Source: HGM05232 sp036661515 (GTDB lineage: Bacteria; Bacteroidota; Bacteroidia; Bacteroidales; Muribaculaceae). Taken from it: 5,876 bases of DNA. The notes under the pieces were generated by a model, which did not search any database, had not been told where the DNA came from, and saw only the letters and a program-made list of their open reading frames with translations. Shown piece after piece: positions 1 through 4,887 of the stretch. The stretch's first letter is position 1, and each line of letters opens with the position of its first letter. The position numbers were made by a program, and so were the translations under genes. The DNA lies in assembly GCA_036661515.1 (NCBI GenBank), contig JAVWYO010000116.1, forward strand, positions 1 through 5,876, given 5' to 3'.

Positions 1-18
1 ACAAAAAACTAAAATGCG

Positions 19-55
19 AAAAAAGGGTGCGTACACTGCGTAACGTGCGTACACC
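19..55 (-). terminator. Probable intrinsic terminator of the SemiSWEET gene
   Basis: Read on the minus strand just after the stop codon at 64-66, GGTGT (55-51) can pair with GCACC (30-26) and GCAC (48-45) with GTGT (36-33). The two helices are separated by a 2x2 internal loop, the apical loop has 8 nt, and C then six T follow (25-19). The stem is interrupted, so strength is moderate. Position and T run fit a rho-independent terminator. Confidence 0.55.
27..54. repeat. Pair of exact 10-bp direct repeats
   Basis: GTGCGTACAC occurs at 27-36 and again at 45-54, an 18-bp period, with a related TGCGTAAC between them (37-44). Each copy is partly self-complementary (GTG/CAC around a four-base centre), so two direct copies can also fold on each other, which accounts for the terminator-like stem here. 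The GC-richer composition stands out from the AT-rich flanks. Whether more copies lie to the left of the window cannot be seen. Confidence 0.6.
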
Positions 56-63
56 ATGAAATG

Positions 64-387
64 TTATTTTTTTGGATTAGAGTCTTTCTTGAAATGGTCG
101 TTGTACATCTTAATACCGAAAATAATAGTACTCATTAGTGTTGTGCATAGATTTGTGAGTAGGAGAGGTAGGTTGTCGAGTAGGTATCCTTGAACTACAA
201 ATAAGATGCTTCCTATCCCCATTAAAAGGAATGTTCCCATTGCGATGTCGTCGGTAGAGCGTGTGCGGATTGTACGAATTGTCTGTGGTAGATATCCGAA
301 AATCATTGCTACGCATGCCGAGTATCCAACGATTGTAATTATAAGCTCTTCTGTTGGCATATCGGTAAATATATTCAATATTTCCAT
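64..387 (-). CDS. SemiSWEET / PQ-loop small membrane transporter
   Basis: This 107-residue protein has three predicted membrane segments (about residues 15-33, 50-68 and 73-93) and ends in a charged, lysine-rich tail. The family hallmark GYLPQ is at 31-35, at the end of the first helix, followed by the typical polar loop (TIRTIRTRSTDDIAMG) and a glycine-rich second helix. This matches bacterial SemiSWEETs, three-helix half-transporters that dimerise in the inner membrane and move small sugars by facilitated diffusion; the substrate here is unknown. The start is the ATG at 385-387. A longer reading from a TTG at 412-414 is unlikely because that TTG is the end of a perfect -7 promoter box. The gene is monocistronic, with its own promoter and a likely terminator, and is divergent from the gene at 509. 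A structural PQ-loop protein without sugar transport activity is the main alternative. Confidence 0.85.
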   Translation of the reverse strand: MEILNIFTDMPTEELIITIVGYSACVAMIFGYLPQTIRTIRTRSTDDIAMGTFLLMGIGSILFVVQGYLLDNLPLLLTNLCTTLMSTIIFGIKMYNDHFKKDSNPKK

Positions 388-411
388 AATCAGTTTTTTA
401 AAGTTAGGCGA

Positions 412-419
412 CAAATATA
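412..419 (-). promoter_or_regulatory. Bacteroidota -7 box for the SemiSWEET gene
   Basis: The minus strand reads TATATTTG, a perfect match to the TAnnTTTG -7 consensus. Transcription would begin about 5-7 nt downstream, giving a leader of about 18 nt before the ATG at 387. No convincing TTTG -33 element is seen at the expected distance, so the call rests on the -7 box and its position. Confidence 0.55.
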
Positions 420-475
420 ATTAAAATTTATGTACTTATAAATATTGTGTATTATATTAAATGATAATAAGGTAG

Positions 476-483
476 TATCTTTA
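476..483 (+). promoter_or_regulatory. Weak candidate -7 box upstream of the gene at 509
   Basis: TATCTTTA differs from TAnnTTTG only at the last base and lies 25 nt before the ATG at 509. The nearest upstream TTG (445-447) is too far for a normal -33 element. It is the best candidate in the 121-nt divergent gap between the two flanking genes. Confidence 0.25.
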
Positions 484-508
484 CATATAATTATGAAAAG
501 TAGAGGTT

Positions 509-913
509 ATGAAAATATTGATAGTTAGTAAAGAAAATAAGGCTCTTTGTGCTATGGCGCATGAGTTTATGCAGGCGCATGATGATAATATGATAGTTTG
601 CTCGGCGGTGATTGCTGATGATAACGATTATGGTGTTCATAATGTGACTGAATATCAAAATGAACCGTGGGATTATGTTATAACAATTGGTGATGCCGAC
701 GAGGTGTGTGATAAGACATATTTTCATGGAGTGGTGCGTAATGTTTTGAGACTTGGAGTAGATAATGAAACATGTGAGTCGTTTACTGGTGATAAATGCC
801 AGTTGATACGCGATGATATATATAGTAAAGTGAGAAATTTGTATTCCGATAATATAAGAGGTGGTGGTAAGATGTGTAGTTGTGGGGCGAATGATATATG
901 CCGTTGCGATTAA
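509..913 (+). CDS. ArsC/LMW-phosphatase-like protein, catalytically degenerate, with Cys-rich tail
   Basis: This 134-residue cytosolic protein is not a confident member of any named family, but its layout follows the low-molecular-weight tyrosine phosphatase / thioredoxin-type arsenate reductase fold. It has an initial beta-strand and P-loop region (MKILIVSKEN, then helix with AMAHEF), a central strand WDYVITIGDADEV (54-66) like the DYVITVCD motif of ArsC, and a final helix RDDIYSKVRNL. Aligned by eye to the CxGNxCRS loop, the nucleophilic Cys is Ser7 and the phosphate-binding Arg is Leu13; Asn10 is kept. The usual Asp-Pro acid motif appears as D85-N86. Phosphatase or arsenate reductase chemistry is therefore unlikely. 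After a GGG linker (118-120) the end carries C123, C125, C131 and C133, a CxC-x5-CxC pattern suited to binding a metal. A purine run (AGAGG, 502-506) before the ATG at 509 is a modest SD-like element. Function is unknown. Confidence 0.7.
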   Translation: MKILIVSKENKALCAMAHEFMQAHDDNMIVCSAVIADDNDYGVHNVTEYQNEPWDYVITIGDADEVCDKTYFHGVVRNVLRLGVDNETCESFTGDKCQLIRDDIYSKVRNLYSDNIRGGGKMCSCGANDICRCD

Positions 914-984
914 TTTGATGTCGTTTTGAAATTCTTGCAGTAGCTTTTATATTGATATGTGAGGTTATCATTTAATATATTTAT

Positions 985-992
985 TAACTTTG
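985..992 (+). promoter_or_regulatory. -7 box of the aminopeptidase / carbonic-anhydrase-like operon
   Basis: TAACTTTG is a perfect TAnnTTTG match 55 nt before the ATG at 1048. No clear TTTG -33 element is at the right spacing. The expected leader of about 50 nt starts with a tiny GGCT/AGCC hairpin (998-1008), then is A/T-rich with no SD before the start, as is normal for this phylum. Confidence 0.55.
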
Positions 993-1047
993 TGGGTGGC
1001 TTGTAGCCTAATGTGGAAAATATTAATAACAATATAGATATAATAAG

Positions 1048-2835
1048 ATGAGTAAAGAGACTATTAAAAATCTTGAAGCGTTGCGTGAAGCTATGAGAAA
1101 GGTACACGTAGATGCAATTATTATTCCTGGAACCGATGCACATCAGAGTGAATATGTTAGTGATCACTGGAAAATGCGAGATTGGGTAACTGGATTTACT
1201 GGGTCGAATGGTACGGCAGCTGTTACGCTTGATTCCGCAGGACTATGGACTGATTCTCGATATTTCCTACAAGCTGAAGCCCAATTGGCCGATTCAGGCG
1301 TTACATTATATAAGGAGGATATTGCTGGAGAACCCACAATAAATGATTGGCTTGCTAATGAGCTATCGGAGGATAATATTGTTGCCGTTGATGGAACTTT
1401 GTTTTCGTTGAATAAAGCATCTGAAATAGAGGCATTTTGTGGAATAAATGGATTCCGTTTTGCTCCTGACTTTGCTCCTTTTGATGCAATATGGAGAGAG
1501 CGTCCATGTCGTCCACAAGGAGAGGTGTATGTTCATGAAGAAAAATTTGCTGGAGAGACGGTAAATGAAAAGATAGAAAGAGTTCTTGCTATTGTTGAGA
1601 AACACGGAGCTGAATCATTGTTTATACCAGCTCTTGATGAAATAGCATGGCTGTATAATATAAGGAGTAATGATGTAGCCTTTAATCCTGTCGTTATTTC
1701 TTATGCCTTTATTTCAAATGACAAAAGAATACTATTTGTTGATGAGAAAAAGATAGGCGCTGATGTAGCAGCCTATTTTAAAGCAAATGATATAGAAACT
1801 AAACCATACGAAGATGTTGTAAAATTCTTGAGCAAGATTTCAAGACATGAAATTGTGCTTATCGACCCAAATGTAGTGAGCGATACACTTGCTCGCGCTA
1901 TGGATTGCGAGAAGGTGTTTGCAAAATCACCGATTGTGATGCTAAAGGCTGTGAAAAATGATGTTCAACTATCGGGAACTCGCGCAGCAATGGAACGCGA
2001 TGGAGCGGCACTCGTAAAAATGTTTATGTGGATAGAAAAAGCCGTGCCAGCAGGTGGAGTAACGGAGCTTGACGTGTGGGAAGTAGGAAAGGGATATAGA
2101 GCAGAACACCCATATTATAGAGGTGACAGTTTTGGCATGATATGTGGCTATAAAGAACATGGAGCAATAGTTCATTATACTGCAACAGAAGATAGTGCAT
2201 CAACTCTTAAAAATGAAGGTATGCTACTCATTGACTCTGGAGCACAATATTTAGATGGAACGACCGACATCACTCGTACTATATCTCTTGGAAATCCAAC
2301 GGCTCAAGAAATTCATGATTTTACTCTTGTCCTAAAAGGACATCTTGCAATAGCTACACAGATATTCCCCGTAGGGACACGAGGAAGTCAACTTGATGCA
2401 CTGGCTCGTCAATATCTATGGAAAGAAGGATTATCGTATCTTCATGGTACGGGTCATGGTGTAGGACATTTCCTTGGAGTGCATGAGGCTCCTCAAAATA
2501 TACGACTAAATGAAAATCCTACAAAGTTGCGTCCGGGAATGATAACATCTGATGAACCAGGACTATATCGTGCAGGACAGTATGGCATAAGAACTGAAAA
2601 TTTAGTGCTAACTGTGCCAGCAATGCATACTGAAGAATTTGGCGATTTCTTGAAATTTGAGACACTAACGCTATGTCCTTATGATAGTAAACTGATAGAC
2701 GTGGCTATGCTTACCGACGAAGAACTTTCATGGGTGAATGCTTATCATGAAACGGTGAGAGAGCGACTTAGTAAATATCTCAATGAAGAGCAAGTTGCTT
2801 GGCTAAACAATAAAACAAAGAAATTAAACAGATAA
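1048..2835 (+). CDS. Xaa-Pro aminopeptidase, three-domain M24B type
   Basis: This 595-residue cytosolic metallopeptidase removes an N-terminal residue that precedes proline, which helps degrade proline-containing peptides. Its length and layout match the three-domain eukaryote-like aminopeptidase P rather than the shorter E. coli PepP. It has a creatinase-like N-terminal domain (about 5-135), a second similar domain (about 160-310), the pita-bread M24 catalytic domain (about 315-530) and a C-terminal M24_C extension (about 535-595). All five dinuclear metal ligands can be assigned: D396 and D407 (in IDSG and TTDITRT), H470 (GTGHGVGH), E503 (TSDEPG) and E517 (GIRTENL). The catalytic histidines H376 (AIVHYT) and H479 (GVHE) are also present, so it should be active, probably with Mn2+. 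It is first in an operon, 14 nt before the gamma-carbonic-anhydrase-like gene. Some annotation systems would call it pepP. Confidence 0.96.
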   Translation: MSKETIKNLEALREAMRKVHVDAIIIPGTDAHQSEYVSDHWKMRDWVTGFTGSNGTAAVTLDSAGLWTDSRYFLQAEAQLADSGVTLYKEDIAGEPTINDWLANELSEDNIVAVDGTLFSLNKASEIEAFCGINGFRFAPDFAPFDAIWRERPCRPQGEVYVHEEKFAGETVNEKIERVLAIVEKHGAESLFIPALDEIAWLYNIRSNDVAFNPVVISYAFISNDKRILFVDEKKIGADVAAYFKANDIETKPYEDVVKFLSKISRHEIVLIDPNVVSDTLARAMDCEKVFAKSPIVMLKAVKNDVQLSGTRAAMERDGAALVKMFMWIEKAVPAGGVTELDVWEVGKGYRAEHPYYRGDSFGMICGYKEHGAIVHYTATEDSASTLKNEGMLLIDSGAQYLDGTTDITRTISLGNPTAQEIHDFTLVLKGHLAIATQIFPVGTRGSQLDALARQYLWKEGLSYLHGTGHGVGHFLGVHEAPQNIRLNENPTKLRPGMITSDEPGLYRAGQYGIRTENLVLTVPAMHTEEFGDFLKFETLTLCPYDSKLIDVAMLTDEELSWVNAYHETVRERLSKYLNEEQVAWLNNKTKKLNR

Positions 2836-2849
2836 AAAAGAAAATATAA

Positions 2850-3365
2850 ATGGCATTAATAAAGACAGTTAGAAATTTTACCCCTAAAATGGGTAAGGAT
2901 TGTTTCCTTGCCGATAATGCTACTATTATAGGCGATGTGACCATGGGCGACGAGTGTAGCGTGTGGTTTAACACTGTGCTACGAGGAGATGTAAATACTA
3001 TAACGATAGGTAATCGCGTGAATATTCAAGATGGCTCGGTACTTCATACGTTGTACGGAAAATCAACTATTGAGATAGGCGATGATGTGTCGATAGGACA
3101 TAATGTTACCATACACGGAGCATCAGTACGCAATCTTGCGCTTATAGGAATGGGAGCAGTGGTTCTCGATCATGCCGAAGTGGGAGAGGGCGCAATAGTA
3201 GCTGCCGGTAGTGTTGTGCTTAGTAATACTAAAATAGGTGCCAATGAATTGTGGGGAGGCGCACCAGCTAAATTCATAAAGATGGTTGATGCAGCTCAAA
3301 GTAAAGAAATAAATCAAAAGATTGCACGTAACTATTTGATGTACTCGAAATGGTATAGTGAGTAG
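2850..3365 (+). CDS. Gamma-carbonic anhydrase family protein (YrdA/PaaY/CaiE-like hexapeptide-repeat protein)
   Basis: This 171-residue protein is made almost entirely of hexapeptide repeats (I-G-x-x-x type, about residues 20-140), which build a left-handed parallel beta-helix. A C-terminal helix (about 148-168) packs against it, and it is expected to form a trimer. The zinc-site histidines of the gamma class are present: H66 (VLHT), H84 and H89 (IGHNVTIHG). The conserved R45, D47 and Q60 that shape the site of Cam-type enzymes are present too. The metal site therefore looks intact, although many small YrdA-like members have weak or untested carbonic anhydrase activity. The first ATG, 14 nt after the aminopeptidase stop, directly begins the family N-terminus (MALIKTVRNFTPK). 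It has no SD and is probably co-transcribed from the promoter near 985. An acyltransferase of the same fold is less likely given the three histidines. Confidence 0.92.
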   Translation: MALIKTVRNFTPKMGKDCFLADNATIIGDVTMGDECSVWFNTVLRGDVNTITIGNRVNIQDGSVLHTLYGKSTIEIGDDVSIGHNVTIHGASVRNLALIGMGAVVLDHAEVGEGAIVAAGSVVLSNTKIGANELWGGAPAKFIKMVDAAQSKEINQKIARNYLMYSKWYSE

Positions 3366-3389
3366 AACAGAAAAATTATATTAGAAAAT

Positions 3390-3427
3390 AACATTGCCCA
3401 GACGGTTTCTAAGGGCAATGTTTTTTT
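3390..3427 (+). terminator. Strong intrinsic terminator between convergent genes
   Basis: AACATTGCCC (3390-3399) is perfectly complementary to GGGCAATGTT (3413-3422). The 10-bp stem has a 13-nt loop and runs into a seven-T tract (3421-3427). It lies 24 nt after the stop of the carbonic-anhydrase-like gene and 5 nt beyond the end of the converging gene at 3433. The minus-strand reading is followed by a T-rich stretch, so it may end transcription in both directions. Confidence 0.92.
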
Positions 3428-3432
3428 GTGTT

Positions 3433-4284
3433 TTATCTTACAATAATTGGTGGTGGAGTTGGGCGTATTGTCGGATTCCCTTGATAATTCCCGCTACCAT
3501 TGTTTATCATGTTTTGAACCATATCGAGAACTATGGGTCCTATGTCAATTCCAAATTTTGCTCCTCTTATATTAATGTAAGGTGCTATTATTGGTAGCGT
3601 TCGCCAACGACCACTATAAGGGTCGTAGCATTGTTGCACGCCAAAGTCGGTTCCAAATTTCTCGGAGAACTTAACTGATAACGAGCCTCCGTATGATGAA
3701 TAAGGTAGCACAGACATTGCCGCTCCTGAATAAAAACCGTTGTTAGATTGTACCGAGCCAAAAACATTAAGAGTGAATGTGTCGTTTATTTTATAGCTTG
3801 CAATACCGCTAAAGCCAAAGTTATTGTATATGCCATTTACTAAATTATATTTTTGTCCTGTCAGCGTACCAGAGATTGTAAGACGCTCAAAAGATTGTGT
3901 AAATCCTATTCCGAAACTACCGATAGAGCCAATGGTAGGGTATGTGGTGTAGCTCCCAATTCCGAATAAAGCACCAGTATCCCAAGATGATATTATTCCA
4001 GAGTTACTCCAGTCGCGAGCAAAAGGGTTACGCTCAAATATAAAAGGCTTTGAGATTGAGTAATTTGGTTGATTTTGATAGTTTGGAATAGATGTAACGC
4101 TAAAGTCATTTTTGATGTTGAAATTTGGTACAATCTTATTGAACTTGTATAGCTCATTTTGATATTGGTTGTATGGCTGTATTATAGCCTTTGGAAATAA
4201 CGGTCTGAAAGAAGCACCATTTTCTTGCCCTATTAATAATAGAGGTGAGAATATAACTAATATAAGAGACTTGACCTTGTTCAT
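3433..4284 (-). CDS. Exported, probably outer-membrane beta-barrel protein of unknown function
   Basis: I do not recognise a named family in this 283-residue protein. It begins with a signal peptide: Lys3 and Lys5, then a hydrophobic core (residues 7-18), with cleavage likely near residues 19-24. No lipobox Cys is present. After an Asn/Tyr/Pro-rich segment (about 30-90), the protein is rich in Gly and aromatic residues. Alternating beta-strand patterns (for example 119-131, 134-146, 156-165, 169-181, 198-208, 230-248) are joined by short turns such as KINDTF and KFSEKFG, typical of outer-membrane barrels. A motif around CYDPYSGRWR (219-228) precedes the last strands, and the tail is proline-rich (PTIRPTPPP). 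There is one Cys. The gene is alone on the minus strand, with a -7 box just upstream, and shares the downstream terminator. A periplasmic or surface beta-sandwich is the alternative. Confidence 0.8.
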   Translation of the reverse strand: MNKVKSLILVIFSPLLLIGQENGASFRPLFPKAIIQPYNQYQNELYKFNKIVPNFNIKNDFSVTSIPNYQNQPNYSISKPFIFERNPFARDWSNSGIISSWDTGALFGIGSYTTYPTIGSIGSFGIGFTQSFERLTISGTLTGQKYNLVNGIYNNFGFSGIASYKINDTFTLNVFGSVQSNNGFYSGAAMSVLPYSSYGGSLSVKFSEKFGTDFGVQQCYDPYSGRWRTLPIIAPYINIRGAKFGIDIGPIVLDMVQNMINNGSGNYQGNPTIRPTPPPIIVR

Positions 4285-4306
4285 AATATTGCTATAATGT
4301 TTCGAC

Positions 4307-4314
4307 CAAAGTTA
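4307..4314 (-). promoter_or_regulatory. -7 box of the exported beta-rich protein gene
   Basis: The minus strand reads TAACTTTG, matching TAnnTTTG, 22 nt upstream of the ATG at 4282-4284. No clear -33 element is seen. It is divergent from the rpsU-side promoters. Confidence 0.5.
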
Positions 4315-4359
4315 TAAATATATATTTGTTTAAAAAAATATAGATGTTTATTTTTTGAG

Positions 4360-4390
4360 TTGTAGATTAAAAAGAAGTTTTATACCTTTG
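4360..4390 (+). promoter_or_regulatory. Candidate distal promoter P1 upstream of rpsU
   Basis: TACCTTTG (4383-4390) matches TAnnTTTG exactly, with a TTG at 4360-4362 giving a 20-nt spacer. Transcription would begin near 4396, so the RNA would start just before the extended SD-like sequence at 4401. Another perfect -7 string, TATATTTG (4321-4328), lies 62 nt upstream but has no clear -33 partner; it may be chance in AT-rich DNA. Confidence 0.55.
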
Positions 4391-4395
4391 CAAAG

Positions 4396-4510
4396 CAATT
4401 GAGAGGAGGTAAACGCTTATTATAGAGTATAAAATAGAAATATAGAAAAAGGAAAAGGCTCAAATTGAGCCTAATTGTTTGCAACTTATAATATAAATAA
4501 GGTGCAAGCA
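4396..4510 (+). ncRNA. Possible small RNA or long structured rpsU leader
   Basis: No plausible protein is encoded in the 342-nt gap between 4284 and 4627, but an organised RNA can be drawn. From P1 it would start near 4396 with an extended SD-like motif (4401-4410) and an A-rich stretch. Hairpin 1 follows: AGGCTCAA (4456-4463) pairs with TTGAGCCT (4465-4472), realistically a 6-bp stem with a 5-nt loop, followed by AATTGTTT. Hairpin 2 pairs 4476-4489 with 4497-4510: 14 positions with one A-G mismatch, one G-U pair and a 7-nt loop. Hairpin 1 with its weak U tract could end a short RNA near 4480, or the RNA could read through into rpsU. No Rfam family is recognised by eye. Confidence 0.35.
4401..4410 (+). 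promoter_or_regulatory. Extended SD-like sequence without a start codon
   Basis: GAGAGGAGGT can pair over ten contiguous positions with the 16S rRNA 3' tail, with one G-U pair and the core AGGAGGT perfect. No ATG, GTG or TTG follows at ribosome-binding distance. The rpsU start is 216 nt away and has no SD of its own. It lies about 5 nt after the predicted P1 transcription start. Confidence 0.5.
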
Positions 4511-4552
4511 TATTGACTTATGTGGTTTTTAATAAAATAAGAGGTCTAAAAT

Positions 4553-4583
4553 TTTGCAGAATAAAAAAGTATGTATAATTTTG
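4553..4583 (+). promoter_or_regulatory. Proximal promoter P2 of rpsU
   Basis: TTTG (4553-4556) and TAATTTTG (4576-4583) match the -33 and -7 elements of the Bacteroidota promoter with a 19-nt spacer. This is the best-formed promoter in the window. The start would be near 4589, leaving a leader of just under 40 nt that is very A/T-rich and lacks an SD. Confidence 0.75.
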
Positions 4584-4626
4584 CACCGCTAAAAGTATAG
4601 ATAATATTTATAAAATAAAATAAGAA

Positions 4627-4818
4627 ATGATAATTGTACCAGTAAAAGAAGGCGAGAATATTGAAAGAGCTTTGAAGAAATTCAAAAGAAAATTTGAAAA
4701 GACAGGTGTAGTTAAAGAATTACGCAGCCGTCAAGCATTTGCTAAACCATCGGTTGTAAATCGCAAGAAAATGATTAAGGCAGTGTATGTTCAACAACTT
4801 CGCGAGGTTGAAGAATAA
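4627..4818 (+). CDS. rpsU: 30S ribosomal protein bS21
   Basis: The product has 63 residues, the usual length in Bacteroidota. The N-terminal MIIVPVKEGENIERALKKFK is typical of bS21, followed by the basic helical region with RKFEKTGVVKELR and the RQAFAKPSVVNRKKM segment. The protein is rich in Lys and Arg, as expected for a small subunit protein on the 30S platform beside the 3' end of 16S rRNA. In Bacteroidota, bS21 together with bS18 and bS6 holds the anti-SD tail so that most mRNAs do not use SD pairing. In Flavobacterium johnsoniae, rpsU itself has a strong SD and is autoregulated by ribosomes lacking bS21. Here the AUG has no SD; the nearest one is in the far-upstream leader. rpsU is first in a probable operon with the recombinase gene (69-nt gap) and hpf. 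Confidence 0.97.
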   Translation: MIIVPVKEGENIERALKKFKRKFEKTGVVKELRSRQAFAKPSVVNRKKMIKAVYVQQLREVEE

Positions 4819-4832
4819 ATAGTCTTATTTTA

Positions 4833-4864
4833 TTTGGAAATGTAAAAAAAACAGCATACATTAG
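4833..4864 (+). promoter_or_regulatory. Weak candidate promoter for xerC-hpf
   Basis: In the 69-nt rpsU-xerC gap, TTTG (4833-4836) and TACATTAG (4857-4864, one mismatch to TAnnTTTG) are spaced by 20 nt, as in a normal promoter. The predicted start near 4870 would leave an 18-nt leader before the ATG at 4888. I see no terminator directly after rpsU, so co-transcription is also likely. Confidence 0.35.
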
Positions 4865-4887
4865 TAGCGTAGAAGTTAATAAACGAT

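Noticed and set aside
27..54. CRISPR-like repeats
   Set aside because: Only two 10-bp copies with an 8-bp gap; far too short and closely spaced for repeats and spacers.
914..984. Terminator after the ArsC-like gene
   Set aside because: No stem with a T run was found in this stretch; only the promoter of the next operon is supported.
1312..1319. AAGGAGGA as an internal SD
   Set aside because: It lies in frame inside the aminopeptidase gene and no start codon follows at ribosome-binding distance; the bases are explained by the Lys-Glu-Asp codons.
3394..3597. Plus-strand 67-codon open frame
   Set aside because: It overlaps the terminator and then runs antisense to the exported-protein gene. 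Its composition (Trp/Tyr/Cys-rich) is unlike a real protein.
4413..4445. Short leader peptide after the SD-like motif, starting at ACG or ATT
   Set aside because: There is no ATG, GTG or TTG at a proper distance. It would need a very rare start codon and would encode only 8-10 residues with no recognisable feature.
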